DNA of 64,000 nucleotides from contig NZ_MQUQ01000011.1 in the NCBI RefSeq assembly GCF_001953865.1, positions 114,314 through 178,313 of the forward strand, in the 5' to 3' direction. The position numbers and the translations under genes are program-made. Position 1 is the first letter of the stretch, and each line of letters begins with the position of its first letter. Of the stretch, positions 1-9,586 are shown in pieces. Source of the stretch: Amycolatopsis coloradensis. GTDB taxonomy: Bacteria > Actinomycetota > Actinomycetes > Mycobacteriales > Pseudonocardiaceae. The notes under the pieces are model-generated. The model made no database searches and had not been told where the DNA came from. It saw nothing but the letters and a program-made list of their open reading frames with translations.

Positions 1-233
1 ATCGTGCACCGCGCATACAGCGGCCGGTTCACACCGGTCGCCGCGCGGGGACCGTCGCCTGCATACCCGGCCAGCGCGATTCCGAGGCCTGGGGTGATAT
101 CGACCTTGCCGACCGCGATCGCCAAAGGAACAGCTGCCGCGTCGGCCCGGCCTGGCTGCAGCCACGGTGCGGCGAGCCCGTAGCCAGCCATCATCACGCC
201 GCCCTTGAGCACCGGTCTTCTCGGGATCTCCAT
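1..233 (-). CDS. Neutral-ceramidase-like secreted hydrolase, N-terminal part (runs off the left edge)
   Basis: Only the first about 77 codons are present; the gene continues beyond position 1. The start ATG (complement of 231-233) is preceded by an AAGGGGGCAGG ribosome-binding site. Residues 1-31 form an export signal with an Arg pair (IPRRPVLKGG) and an Ala-rich end. After it come VGKVDITP, LGIALAGYAGDG and VNRPLYAR, the usual opening of neutral/alkaline ceramidase-type N-terminal domains (GKVDITPP, LAGY, PLYAR). The catalytic region lies outside the window, so the enzyme class is inferred from this short stretch only. Confidence 0.6.
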   Translation of the reverse strand, partial: MEIPRRPVLKGGVMMAGYGLAAPWLQPGRADAAAVPLAIAVGKVDITPGLGIALAGYAGDGPRAATGVNRPLYARCT

Positions 234-831
234 CCTGCCCCCTTGTGCATGGGTGTGAGGTATGAGTCAGGTCCTTCACCGCTCGAAGGAGCTACAGCGC
301 CAGCCGCTTCCCTCGTCGAGCGACAGCCGGCTCGTGTTACAAACGCGGAATCCCGGAGTCGATCTACGTGACGTACAAGCCGCTCCCAACCCGCGTACCA
401 CCATGCGATATGACCGGGCACGCAAGAAACTCGATCAACACACGAGCCGCGTCGTCTCTGCCTACATGGCCTCGAGCCTCTAGAAAGGATGCACTGTCCT
501 GCCGACGAGCGAGTGTTGTCGGGACATCTCGACGCGCGACTGGTCCGACTACCGGCACTACCGCACTCTCGGACCTCTTCCGCACGCCGCTCACCCCGCC
601 CGGCCACGCCGTGTCATGGGGGTGGCCACGGCTCAATCCCGACCGTGGCTACCCCCATGGGTTTCGGGATCGCGCAAACCTCCGATCGACGGTCGCGGAT
701 ATCGCCGGGGAGTTGCTCGCAGATGCAGTCCGGTGTGCCCTTTAGTCCGTCCCGACGCGCATTCCGGCGCGGTACTTCATGGCGTGATCATCGGTGTCTC
801 CTGCACGCATCGGAACGAGGAGCGAACCGCC
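234..831. other. Intergenic region, about 600 bp, nothing convincing
   Basis: This stretch separates the divergent ceramidase-like gene from the 1083-aa gene. It should carry both promoters, but I see no clear -35/-10 pair, hairpin or conserved reading frame. The open frames here are Arg/Ser-rich and look like chance frames in GC-rich DNA. Confidence 0.4.
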
Positions 832-3800
832 GTGGCGCTGACCGTGACCTTCACCGGGACGACTCCGCTGAACCCCGCCGAGCCGGATTCGCCTCACCTG
901 CTCTGGACCTACAGCGTGCAGGCGACCCCGCCCACCGGCGTCGACACCGGCCAGCGGATCGCGCTCGCGCTGCCCGCGGACATCGATCTGCGGGATCCCC
1001 GGCGCTATCCGGACGTGCAGGCGCTCAACGGCGCCTTCCTCGACCGGGAGGCGGGCGGCAGCCGTCAGTACGCGGGCAAGGTGATCAGCTCCTCGAGCAG
1101 CACCCAGACGATCTCGTTCGTCGCTCCGGCGGCCAAGGTCGACCGGGAGCTGTTCCTGGTCGGCGCGAGCGGCGCCGGTCGTCCGTGGACCGTCCTTCCC
1201 TTCGCCGTCACACCGGGCGGGTCGAGCGCGCCCGTGCAGACCTTGCCCGGGCCGTCCGCGCGGCGGCGAGTCACGACCGGCAGGCCGCTTACGGAGTTCG
1301 CCGGCACGCTCCCGTACGCGAGCGAGTCCTTCGGCTTGATCCAGCCGTTGCTCGGGTGGCGTTCCCAGCGCACGGTCGCGCGGTTCGTCCAAGGGCTCAA
1401 ACGCGCCGACGACGCCCTGCTGGCGACTGTTTCACAGGCCATCCTGCCGCAAGCGGTGTACGTGTCGGGCGGGATTGGACTCGAGGACGCCGCCGCCTCG
1501 GGTGACTCGCTCATCCTCAAGACCGGCGGTACCCCCGCGAACCGGCTGTACAGCCCGCTGATCATCTCGGTGCTGGCCGATCTGATCCAGGCCCAGGTCC
1601 AGAACAAGAACCTCCGCGATCCCGCGACCTGGTCGCCGATGCTGAAGCGCGAGAACCTGGACACCCTGCTCGCTTCGCAGGTCGCCACTGAGGTGTTCCG
1701 CCGTGCCGGAGCCGTGGAAACCGACCCGGAGAAACGCACAGCGCTCATCCAGAAGATGGGGGCGAAGGAGTCGATGGTCGCGGGGCTCCTGAACTATCTC
1801 GCCGAGCAAGGTCTCGTGCCGACACTCGCCGACCTATTCTCCCCACCGGAGCAGGGTGTGCCGGACACGAAGCAGTTCCGCGGGCTGCAGCGGTTGCTCG
1901 ATCCGTTGGAGACGCTCGGCCGAGGCGAGGCACTCAACCGGGTCAGCCTTTCGCCCGTCGGGATCGTGCACCTCTTCCGCCAGTTCTTCTTCGAGTTCGA
2001 CACCTTTCTCGGCCCGCCCGTCCAGCACGTGTGGCTCAGCCCCGGGGGTTCGGTGGAGCTGGTCGAGGCGCATACACGGCGCACCCTGGTCGAACGCACC
2101 GTCGAGGAGAGCCTCGATACCACTCAGCGCCGAGAGAGCGAGAGCAGGCTCGAAGACGAAGTGTCGACAGCGGTCAAGGAAGAGAACGAGCACAGCACGA
2201 AGCTCGGCTTCTCGGTGTCCGCGAACCAGCGCTGGGTCTGGGGCGACGCGAACGAAACCACCACCATGGACATGAGCGACACCCAGAAGCAGGCCCGCGA
2301 ACAGACGCACAAGCAGATGCGGCAACAGAGCGAACGGCTGACCACCGAGATCAAGCGCAGTTTCAAGACCACCTTCCGTACCGTCACCGAAACGACGGAC
2401 ACCTCCAGCCGCCGTTACGTGCTGGCGAACAGCACGGACGAACTCATCAACTACGAGCTGCGCCGCAAGATGCGGCGGGTCGGTGTCCAGGTGCAGGACC
2501 TCGGTACCCAGCTGTGTTGGCAGTCGTTCGTCGACGATCCGGGCGCAGCACTCGGGCTGGCCAAACTGGTCCACCTCGCGGCGCCGCCGGACGCGAGCGC
2601 GGTCGCCCCCGCGAACGAACTCCCTCCGCCGGAGGAGTACACGGAGGACGTCAAGGTCATGTTCGGCTATCCGTTCAACGGATACGTCCGTCCGGTCGCA
2701 GGTGGCGGGCTGGGCTTCTGGATCGTCGACGTCGAGCTGGCGCCGCGGGACGGCTACGAACCGATCAGGGTCGGTGAGCCCAAGTGGACCAACGAGGTCG
2801 CGGCCGTGAAATTCAAGCTGAACCGGGCACTAGCGGACGCTCCGGATGGGGTCCCGGAACCGAGGAAGCCCGCGCTGTCGGTCTATCTGTACGAGTCGCA
2901 CGGCAAACGGAACGAGTTGTTCGCGTTCACCGTCCCGGTGACCTACCGTCCGACGGAGGAGAAACGCAAGCAGGTCGCCGACCAGAACAAACTGCTGGCG
3001 GGCAAACGGGATCTCGAGCTGGACCAGAAGCAGCGTGAGGCGTACCTCAAGGCCGCGCACGACCGGGTGGGGGCGGCCAGCAAGGTCCAGATCCGGGACT
3101 ACGACGTCCTCCGTGAGGAAGAACGGGTCGTCGTCTACCGCAGGCTCCTCGAGCAGCTGATGCAGGTCGACGGCGAACAGCCGACCCAGCCGGTGATGCA
3201 GCACAAGCTCGCTGAGCTGATCAGCTCGATGTTCGATGTGGACGCGATGCTCTATTTCGTCGCGCCGGAATGGTGGCGCCCCCGCCTGCACGAGGCACAT
3301 CCGACGTTCGCTCCCGAACTCGACCGGCTGGGCGACCCGAAGCTCGAGACGCCGGACGGGAAGCCGGTACGCGACCCGGCGATGCGGATGGCGGTCGACC
3401 GCGTCATCCGCAACAGCCCCACCGGACTGGACGAGCATACGGTCGGCTGGTCGAACGCGGAGGACGCGCAACGCCCGGACAACTACTTCATCACCGGCGA
3501 TTCCGCCCCCGCGCGGATGGGCAGCTCGCTCGGCTGGGTCCTTCAGCTTGACGGCGACCACCAGCGCAACGCCTTCCTGAACGCGCCGTGGGTGAAAGCG
3601 ATCGTCCCGATCCGGCCCGGCCGAGAACTGGCCGCGCTGAACTGGCTCGCCGACCCCAGCATCGAGAACGCCGAGGGGCTGGACGACCTCTACCAGCCGG
3701 CCGCGGCGGGGGAGAGCAACAAGATCCTCAAACGATTGCAGGGCCATCCCTGGACGGATCCCGAGCTGACCAGCCGGTATCGAGACCTCGACCCGGCCGA

Positions 3801-4083
3801 GCTGACCATCCGCGACGTACTGCGGTACGTCGCCATCACCGTCCTGGCCAAGCACGCCGAAGGCAGGGAGGTGGTCACCGAGCAGCTCGAATCCGGGGTC
3901 ACGCTGAACTACCTGCGACCGGATATGGTGCACGAGAAAGGTTTCGACCCGCTGGACAAGGGTTTCAAAGCACAGAGCGAGCGTGGCTACGAGGTTTTCG
4001 ACCAGTGGATCGAAGTCGTGCCGACCGACCAGATCGCCGTCGCCGAGGTCCATTACGACCCGAAGACCGGTCAGCAGGTCTGA
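832..4083 (+). CDS. Large hypothetical protein with central charged coiled-coil region (1083 aa)
   Basis: I do not recognise the family. The start is GTG at 832, with GAGGAG eight bases upstream; the frame stays open for a further 72 codons upstream but without a better site. There is no signal peptide or membrane helix, so the protein should be cytoplasmic unless exported by a specialised route. Residues about 430-560 are rich in Glu, Gln, Lys, Arg and Thr (for example LTTEIKRSF, KQMRQQSERL) and should form long helices or coiled coil. They are followed by a conserved-looking ELRRKMRRVGVQVQDLG segment. The C-terminal third is mixed alpha/beta. The next gene, a phospholipase D, starts three bases after the stop, so the two are almost certainly one operon. 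Large structural, toxin-like or storage functions are all possible. Confidence 0.75.
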   Translation: MALTVTFTGTTPLNPAEPDSPHLLWTYSVQATPPTGVDTGQRIALALPADIDLRDPRRYPDVQALNGAFLDREAGGSRQYAGKVISSSSSTQTISFVAPAAKVDRELFLVGASGAGRPWTVLPFAVTPGGSSAPVQTLPGPSARRRVTTGRPLTEFAGTLPYASESFGLIQPLLGWRSQRTVARFVQGLKRADDALLATVSQAILPQAVYVSGGIGLEDAAASGDSLILKTGGTPANRLYSPLIISVLADLIQAQVQNKNLRDPATWSPMLKRENLDTLLASQVATEVFRRAGAVETDPEKRTALIQKMGAKESMVAGLLNYLAEQGLVPTLADLFSPPEQGVPDTKQFRGLQRLLDPLETLGRGEALNRVSLSPVGIVHLFRQFFFEFDTFLGPPVQHVWLSPGGSVELVEAHTRRTLVERTVEESLDTTQRRESESRLEDEVSTAVKEENEHSTKLGFSVSANQRWVWGDANETTTMDMSDTQKQAREQTHKQMRQQSERLTTEIKRSFKTTFRTVTETTDTSSRRYVLANSTDELINYELRRKMRRVGVQVQDLGTQLCWQSFVDDPGAALGLAKLVHLAAPPDASAVAPANELPPPEEYTEDVKVMFGYPFNGYVRPVAGGGLGFWIVDVELAPRDGYEPIRVGEPKWTNEVAAVKFKLNRALADAPDGVPEPRKPALSVYLYESHGKRNELFAFTVPVTYRPTEEKRKQVADQNKLLAGKRDLELDQKQREAYLKAAHDRVGAASKVQIRDYDVLREEERVVVYRRLLEQLMQVDGEQPTQPVMQHKLAELISSMFDVDAMLYFVAPEWWRPRLHEAHPTFAPELDRLGDPKLETPDGKPVRDPAMRMAVDRVIRNSPTGLDEHTVGWSNAEDAQRPDNYFITGDSAPARMGSSLGWVLQLDGDHQRNAFLNAPWVKAIVPIRPGRELAALNWLADPSIENAEGLDDLYQPAAAGESNKILKRLQGHPWTDPELTSRYRDLDPAELTIRDVLRYVAITVLAKHAEGREVVTEQLESGVTLNYLRPDMVHEKGFDPLDKGFKAQSERGYEVFDQWIEVVPTDQIAVAEVHYDPKTGQQV

Positions 4084-4086
4084 CGC

Positions 4087-5763
4087 GTGATGGACACTCC
4101 TCGCATCGACCCGCCCACCAAACCCGCCCGACCGCGGATCGTGCCGCCTGCCAAACCCGCGCCACCGGTCAAACCGTCCGCGCCGGTTGCGCGGCCCACC
4201 CTCGATTGCGCGCGTGACGCGGCCGAGCTCGCCAAGCTCCCTCGGCCGGAGCCCGGCCCGCAGCGAGGGCAATCGAGGGCGGGCAGCCGATTCCCGCCCT
4301 CGGCCGGGCAGGTGGTGGGCTACGTCCACGGACGTTGCTGCTTCAACGACATAGCCGCGGCGATCAAGACCGCGACCTCGCCGGAGCACCGGATCTACCT
4401 CACGGGATGGTGGCTCGCGACGGACACCTGGCTGCTGGACCGGCCGCCACCACCGGACCGATCCGCCTATCTGCTCAGTGACCTGCTGGCCGCCTCCCGG
4501 GCTCAGATCCGCAGCATGACGTGGAAGCCTCCCTTCGTGAAACCTCCCATCCCGGACAACAAACCGTGGGTGGACTTCGTCAACGGGCTGCCTCATGGCG
4601 CCGCGATCGCGGACGCCAAACTTCCCGGTCCACAAAGGACGGACGGCACCTCGCTGTGCCTGGGCGTGCATCATCAGAAGATCGTCGTCGTGGTGGGGGA
4701 GTCGGGGACGATCGCCTTCCTGGGAGGTATGGACCTCAACAACACCCGGCTGAGCAATCAGGGCGTCGAACCGTTGCACGACGTCCACGTCCGGCTGACC
4801 GGCCCGGTCGCGGCGCAGGTGCTGCAGACGGTGCGGGAACGCTGGAGCGATCATCCCGACGCGGCCGGCCTCGAGGTGGCCAAGTTCCAGGCCGACCCGA
4901 AGGATCCGTTTCGGACCGCTTTTCCCGCCACGCCGCCGGTGGCGGCCGGGGTACCCACTTGCACGCTGGCGCGCGGGGAGAAGGTGCCGGACCGGCAGGT
5001 CCTGATCGGCCGTACCTACGCGGAGATGCGCAAGTTCAGCCGTCCGGACGTCTACGCGTTCGCCGCGGCGGGCGAACACACCGCCCTGAACATGGTCCTC
5101 GACGGCATCCACAAGGCGCGGCGCACCATCTACCTCGAAGACCAGTACCTGACCAGTCGCATCATCCGGGAAGAACTGGTGAAGAAGGTCCAGGAAGACG
5201 GCTTTCAGCACCTGCTGATCCTGCTCTGTAACTCCGACGCCATCGCCAACGAGGAGTTCCCGCAGCTGCGTATCTACCGCAACGAATATCGCCGGGATCT
5301 CCTAACCGCCGATCCGAGCCGCTCCCGGTGGAGCATGTACGCGCTCAAACCCTGCCCGGGACCCGCGCGCCGACCTTTCTCGGGTGAGTACGTGCACTCG
5401 AAGACTTGGATCTTCGATGACACCTACACGATCACCGGATCGGCCAACTGCACCGATCGCAGTTTCACCTTCGACACCGAGATCGTGGCCGGAATCGGCG
5501 AGCGGGGGTTCGTGCGGGAGGGACCCGACCAGTTCTCCATGGCACTGCGGATGAATCTGTGGCACAAGCATCTCGGAGTGCCGCACAACCTCGTGCGTGA
5601 CTGGGGCGCCGGGCTCCGCCGCTGGAAGTCACCACCGCCCTCCGCCATGGTCTACGACGCTTCCCAGCTGGAAAACGACCCTGACACGAACACCCCGTTC
5701 GGTACCGACGCCGACGCGGTGGAACGCTCACGGCGGGTGTTCGACACCGACGGCCTGAAGTAG
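4087..5763 (+). CDS. Phospholipase D family protein with two HKD motifs
   Basis: The 558-aa protein has the two HxKx4D motifs that pair to form the PLD active site. The first is in HHQKIVVVVGESG followed by FLGGMDLNN (about residues 197-220). The second is HSKTWIFDDTYTITGSANCTDRSF (about residues 438-461), with the Gly-Ser-Ala-Asn signature after it. The N-terminal 60 residues are Pro/Lys-rich and probably unstructured. No signal peptide is seen, so it may act in the cytoplasm or with its partner. Starts GTG 4087 and ATG 4090 are adjacent. The gene follows the 1083-aa gene by three bases, implying translational coupling and a joint function. Substrate (phospholipid, nucleic acid or other phosphodiester) cannot be told from sequence. 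Confidence 0.9.
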   Translation: MMDTPRIDPPTKPARPRIVPPAKPAPPVKPSAPVARPTLDCARDAAELAKLPRPEPGPQRGQSRAGSRFPPSAGQVVGYVHGRCCFNDIAAAIKTATSPEHRIYLTGWWLATDTWLLDRPPPPDRSAYLLSDLLAASRAQIRSMTWKPPFVKPPIPDNKPWVDFVNGLPHGAAIADAKLPGPQRTDGTSLCLGVHHQKIVVVVGESGTIAFLGGMDLNNTRLSNQGVEPLHDVHVRLTGPVAAQVLQTVRERWSDHPDAAGLEVAKFQADPKDPFRTAFPATPPVAAGVPTCTLARGEKVPDRQVLIGRTYAEMRKFSRPDVYAFAAAGEHTALNMVLDGIHKARRTIYLEDQYLTSRIIREELVKKVQEDGFQHLLILLCNSDAIANEEFPQLRIYRNEYRRDLLTADPSRSRWSMYALKPCPGPARRPFSGEYVHSKTWIFDDTYTITGSANCTDRSFTFDTEIVAGIGERGFVREGPDQFSMALRMNLWHKHLGVPHNLVRDWGAGLRRWKSPPPSAMVYDASQLENDPDTNTPFGTDADAVERSRRVFDTDGLK

Positions 5764-5800
5764 CAGTTCGCGTGTTCGCCCGACTCGGCTAAACGACCGT

Positions 5801-5971
5801 TCAGGGCCGCGGGGCGGTGAGCTGCTCCACCGCCGCCTCGATGTTGACCGCACCGGCTCCGTAGGTGCGGATACTGGCTTCGATCTCCGGAGTCACGTCG
5901 TGCGGCATCCCGACGGCCACCACGATCGCGTCGGGCCGGGCGGCCAGGGCCTCGGCGAGCCGGGCCGCCTG
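5801..5971 (-). pseudogene. Remnant of a glycoside hydrolase family 3-like C-terminus
   Basis: Reading the minus strand gives a coherent 56-residue tail: RPDAIVVAVGMPHDVTPEIE, then IRTYGAGAVNIEAAVEQL and a stop. Hydrophobic VVVAVGxPxD followed by a TYG segment is typical of the last strands of GH3 beta-N-acetylhexosaminidase-type enzymes. A TGA stop lies in frame just upstream and no start exists, so the rest has been lost. The break abuts the transposase remnant region. The family assignment rests on a short stretch. Confidence 0.4.
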
Positions 5972-6179
5972 TCAAGGGGCATGCTCCTGCTCGTCCGTGA
6001 ATGGCGGTTCGGCTGGCTGGGCGTCATCGCTTGGCCTGGAGATCTCCTGAGGTCGGGGGTTCGCGGCGATGCGATCAACGCCAGGAACGTCACCGCACGC
6101 GGGGGATTGAGGTAAGCAGAGCGCTGTGGCAGTGGTTAGCCACAACGGGTTGGGCTGGACAGGGGCTTCGGTTCCGGAA

Positions 6180-6516
6180 ATCCCGAAGAGAGCCGTGATC
6201 GCGTTCAGGATCTCGTTCTCCAGCTCCAGCTGCCGGTTCTTGCGGCGCAGCTCGGCGAGTTCTCTTTCTCCGTGCTGGTCAGCCGGGTTGTTGTGCCGGT
6301 CTCGTCGGTGTCGGCCTGGGCCATCCAGTTCCGTAGGTAGGACTCGCTGATTCCGAGATCCTTCGCCAGCGCGGCGATCGGTTTGTCGCCCAGACGGGCC
6401 AGCTCGACGGCACGCTGACGAAACTCAGGCGGGGTGTGGTGCAGGCACCAGAACATCCTCCCTGGTGACCGGCGGTCACCTTCAGGTGAGGTGTCCGGAC
6501 AACGGGGGAAGCTCAC
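6180..6516 (-). pseudogene. IS3-family-type transposase OrfA, frameshifted
   Basis: The first 80 residues match an IS3-type OrfA helix-turn-helix: HHTPPEFRQRAVELARLG, then IAALAKDLGISESYLRNWM. After TSTEKE the frame breaks (near 6267). One inserted base restores ELAELRRKNRQLELENEIL, the expected leucine-zipper-like segment, so this is a single-base frameshift of an ordinary OrfA. No OrfB follows, and I found no terminal inverted repeats. It marks the area as a former insertion site. Confidence 0.7.
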
Positions 6517-6569
6517 GTGAGGCGCAATGACACTCCGCGACGACCGACCTTCTCCGGTGCGGCAACGAT

Positions 6570-8156
6570 CTACACATCGGCTTCCGATTCGTCGCCGGTA
6601 TGCTCACGGGGACCGTCATCCCGCGACGGAGCCACCGGCACCAGTCGCCCTGTTGTTCCAGACTGATGGGGGAATGCCTCCGCATGCCAGCCAGCGGGCC
6701 ACGCGTGTTTGTGCTTCACATTGTCAACACGAGCTCCGTCAAGCGCTATCTCGGCCTTGTACGTCGTCTCGCCCAATAAGGCATCCCCGTTGAACTTCGC
6801 CTCCTTGAATGAGACATCCTTCTCGAACGTTACTTCGACGAACTCGGCGAACCTAGCGAACCTCGCCACGCTGAACCTGGCGGACTCGTTGAACGTTGCC
6901 CTTCTGAACCAGGCGTCCCCGCCAAACGTCGCCCTGGTGAACGCGGCGGGCCCGCCGAACATCGCCCTCTGGAATGCGGCGGACACATCGAATTCCGCCT
7001 CGTTGAACGACGCGTCCCCGCGGAACTGCGCCCGGCCGAAGAAAGCATCCCCATGGAACTGTACCTCGCTGAACGTGGCGGACCGATCGAACGTCGCCTC
7101 GGTAAACAACGCGTCCTCGGCGAACGTAGCACTGGCGAAGTGGGCGGGCCCGTCGAACGTCGCCTTGGTGAACTCAGCGGGCCAGCCGAACGTCGCCTTG
7201 GTGAACGCGGCGGACCGGTCGAATGTCACGTCGGCGAACGTGGAAAACCCGCCGAACTGCGCCCCACCGAACGAGGCATCCCCGCAGAACGTCACGTTGC
7301 GGAACGTGGCAGAACCCTGGAACTTCGCCCCGGTGAACTCAGCCGCCCCGTCGAACGTCGCCCCGTCAAATGAGACATCCTCCTCGAAAGTCGCCCAACT
7401 GAACAACGCAACCCCATAGATGATCATGTTTCGAAAGTCCGCAGATGCGACCTGAAAATTGGTGAAGTCTACCTCAACGAGGACCGCATCCCGGAGGTCG
7501 ACGCTGATTTTCTCCCAGAACGCGTCAGATGAGCCTTCTGCCCCCGATTCCCTTCGTAGATGGCGATGCAAGATCTGCTGCGCGGTGCGGCGCACATCCA
7601 ATTCCAGGCGGCGGGCAGCGATCTCGTCATCGGCCCCTGCTGAGACGCTTTGCTTCGCTTGATCGGTGGTCGCGCTCACCGAGAAAAGCCTGGCATCCAC
7701 TCCGAGTGCGGACAGATTGGACGGCGGCTGGTAGGGAGCGCGAAGGTACGCGCAGATCCGGTCGACCACGGTTTGTCGCAGCGTCGGGTATTGCTCGGCG
7801 AGTCGTTCCAGGTCGGTGAGTCCACCGATTCGGACGGCTGCTTTGTCGCTGCCGAGTTGCTCGCTGGCTTGTGAGGACAGTGTGTTGATGTGGGTGGCTT
7901 CGTCGTTGTGGAGTTGCCGGTGATGTTCCCGCTGGCTCAGGCGTAGTCGTTCGACGGTGACAAAGGCGGCGAGGATCGCGAGCACGGCGGCGGAACTCTT
8001 CCATCCGATGTCGAACGCGTCGCGATGGTTGGCCGGCGTGTCACCCCACAGCAGCACGGTGATCGTGATGCCCACAGCGACGCTGACAGCCAGGGTCACC
8101 CACACCCAGACCCACGCGAACTCGCGCAGAGACGGACCTTTTCTCCTGCTCTTCAT
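6570..8156 (-). CDS. Membrane-anchored pentapeptide-repeat protein
   Basis: The 528-aa protein has two N-terminal membrane helices (residues about 14-40 and 50-72), then a cytoplasmic helical region (HINTLSSQASEQLGSD, IGGLTDLERLAEQ). Residues about 250-490 are some twenty repeats of the pattern (A/D)xFxxAxFxGxA, as in ATFDGAAEFTGAKF; this is the pentapeptide-repeat (Pentapeptide_3) fold, a right-handed quadrilateral beta-helix. I chose the ATG at 8156 because the hydrophobic segment follows it closely; the frame is open to 8282. Such two-helix proteins are common in actinomycetes and their role is mostly unknown. It is divergent from lsr2 and lies beside the transposase remnant. The repeats also produce open frames on the opposite strand, which are artefacts. 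Confidence 0.85.
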   Translation of the reverse strand: MKSRRKGPSLREFAWVWVWVTLAVSVAVGITITVLLWGDTPANHRDAFDIGWKSSAAVLAILAAFVTVERLRLSQREHHRQLHNDEATHINTLSSQASEQLGSDKAAVRIGGLTDLERLAEQYPTLRQTVVDRICAYLRAPYQPPSNLSALGVDARLFSVSATTDQAKQSVSAGADDEIAARRLELDVRRTAQQILHRHLRRESGAEGSSDAFWEKISVDLRDAVLVEVDFTNFQVASADFRNMIIYGVALFSWATFEEDVSFDGATFDGAAEFTGAKFQGSATFRNVTFCGDASFGGAQFGGFSTFADVTFDRSAAFTKATFGWPAEFTKATFDGPAHFASATFAEDALFTEATFDRSATFSEVQFHGDAFFGRAQFRGDASFNEAEFDVSAAFQRAMFGGPAAFTRATFGGDAWFRRATFNESARFSVARFARFAEFVEVTFEKDVSFKEAKFNGDALLGETTYKAEIALDGARVDNVKHKHAWPAGWHAEAFPHQSGTTGRLVPVAPSRDDGPREHTGDESEADV

Positions 8157-8430
8157 CCAGCTATTCCAGCACAGCGCGCTACGCAGGCACGGGTAGATCC
8201 GCCCAGTCCGGTCGCACTGTCTCGGTAGTGAACACCCGTGGCCTCGGCTAGGTACACCCAGCCGGGGTGGAGGTATTCTCACGCGGGAGCCGATCTGGCT
8301 TAGCGTTCACTGACTCTGTTTTCTGTGACATGAATGTGTCCGGTCGTCGCGTTGGCCAGGTATGCGGATAGGCTACGGGCAGTTTGGTGGCGCGTAGGGG
8401 CGTCGCTCGATTCTTTGAAAGGCTGTGTGG

Positions 8431-8874
8431 ATGGCTCAAAAGGTTAGTGTTCAGATTATCGATGACCTCGATGGCGGTGCGGCGACGCAGACGGTGCCTT
8501 TCGGGCTCGACGGTGTGCAGTACGAGATCGACCTCTCCGACGAGAACGCGCAGGCGCTGCGTGACGAGCTGGAGCGTTACGTCGAAGCGGGTACCCGCAC
8601 GGGTGGGCGCAAACTCCGGGTCGCGGCGGGCCAGTCCACGGGCGGACACAGCCGTGCCACGACGTCCACGGATCGTGAGCGTAACCAGCAGGTCCGGGCG
8701 TGGGCGTCAGCGAACGGCTACGCGATTGCCGATCGTGGGCGTATCCCGCACGAGATCTACGAGGCGTTCAACAGCGCCGGGCCGGTCGATGACGTGGAAC
8801 CGGAACCGGTGGAGGAAGCACCGGCGAAACCGGTCCGCAAACGCGCGCCCCGGAAGAAGAAAACAGACAGCTAA
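8431..8874 (+). CDS. lsr2: Lsr2 nucleoid-associated protein
   Basis: Lsr2 is the actinobacterial H-NS-like xenogeneic silencer, a dimer that binds AT-rich minor grooves and bridges DNA. The 147-aa product has the N-terminal dimerisation domain (MAQKVSVQIIDDLDGG, then VQYEIDLSDENAQALRDEL), a linker, and the C-terminal DNA-binding domain with the AT-hook-like RGRIP in VRAWASANGYAIADRGRIP. A Lys/Arg tail (RKRAPRKKK) extends beyond the usual end. The start ATG has AAGG ten bases upstream. Its place among transposase and integrase remnants suggests a paralogue in foreign DNA rather than the core lsr2, which I infer without seeing the rest of the genome. A strong hairpin follows at 8953. Confidence 0.95.
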   Translation: MAQKVSVQIIDDLDGGAATQTVPFGLDGVQYEIDLSDENAQALRDELERYVEAGTRTGGRKLRVAAGQSTGGHSRATTSTDRERNQQVRAWASANGYAIADRGRIPHEIYEAFNSAGPVDDVEPEPVEEAPAKPVRKRAPRKKKTDS

Positions 8875-8952
8875 CAGGTTCCTTCGGCGGTGCCGGATCC
8901 CACCCCGGCGACATGGGCCGTGACGGTGGCCGCACCGTCAGGCGAAGCGGCT

Positions 8953-8988
8953 GCAGCGCGTTCAGCCACCGCTGGCTGAACGCGCTGC
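8953..8988. terminator. Perfect 16-bp inverted repeat, probable lsr2 terminator
   Basis: The arms GCAGCGCGTTCAGCCA (8953-8968) and TGGCTGAACGCGCTGC (8973-8988) are exact complements around a 4-base CCGC loop. It lies 78 bases after the lsr2 stop. No U-tract follows, as is common for actinomycete terminators. Confidence 0.6.
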
Positions 8989-9079
8989 CGATGCTGGCCC
9001 ACTGAGCCTGTCTGCCTGCGAGATCCGTGGTTCGAAGACGCCCCTTCCGCACCGCGCGAGTCGCAGTGGGCCGGGTGGC

Positions 9080-9586
9080 TTGCCGATCGCGCGGCCCGCG
9101 CGATCGGGGGTCGCCGGTGTGATCGTGCTGCTCTACGCACAACCGCTCAGCCGAATCGTCCGGCTCACCGTCGACGACCTCACCCGCGACGGCGACCGGG
9201 TCCTGCTGCGCCTCGGCGGACCGCCCTCCCCGGTCCCGACACCGGTCGCCGAACTACTTCTCACCTGGATCGGCCAGCGCGACAACATGAACACCGCCAC
9301 CAACCCGAACTCCCGCTGGCTGTTCCCCGGTCGACGCGCCGGGCAACCGATGCACCCCAGATCGCTCGGCGCGCTGGTGACCAAGCTCGGCGTCCCCACC
9401 ACGTCCGGGCGCACCGCAGCCATCCGACAGCACGTGCTCACCATGCCCGCACCCGTGGTCGCCGACGCCCTCGGCTACCACCCGGTCACCACCACCAAGA
9501 TCGCCACACGAGCAGGAACCACCTGGAACCGCTACGCCCCAGGCGATCACTCACCGCCACGACCACGACAAACCCGCGACAGTTGA
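9080..9586 (+). pseudogene. Tyrosine-recombinase-like integrase, C-terminal fragment (copy 1)
   Basis: The frame encodes the end of a phage-integrase-like protein: LLYAQPLSRIVRLTVDDL, SRWLFPGRRAGQPMHP, then VVADALGYHPVTTTKIA and WNRYAPGD. The LF-PGRRAG/LGYHP arrangement resembles actinobacterial site-specific recombinases, but the whole N-terminal half is missing and the catalytic Tyr is not clear. No start with a ribosome-binding site precedes it. A decayed second copy lies at 10974, on the other side of the hydrolase gene. Confidence 0.55.

Noticed and set aside
2830..5211. 793-codon open frame on the minus strand
   Set aside because: It lies antisense to the end of the 1083-aa gene and the phospholipase D gene, which has clear HKD motifs. 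Long antisense frames are common in GC-rich DNA.
6709..7419. 236-codon plus-strand frame with Asn/Ala/Ser repeats
   Set aside because: It is the antisense image of the pentapeptide repeats in the minus-strand gene, with no start site and a composition explained by that gene.
8953..8988. Inverted repeat considered as an integration (attachment) site or IS end
   Set aside because: There is no tRNA, no second copy in the window and no target duplication. A terminator after lsr2 explains it more simply.
9013..9060. Possible tRNA T-arm (GTGGTTCGAAGAC)
   Set aside because: No acceptor stem, anticodon arm or matching D-arm could be folded around it.
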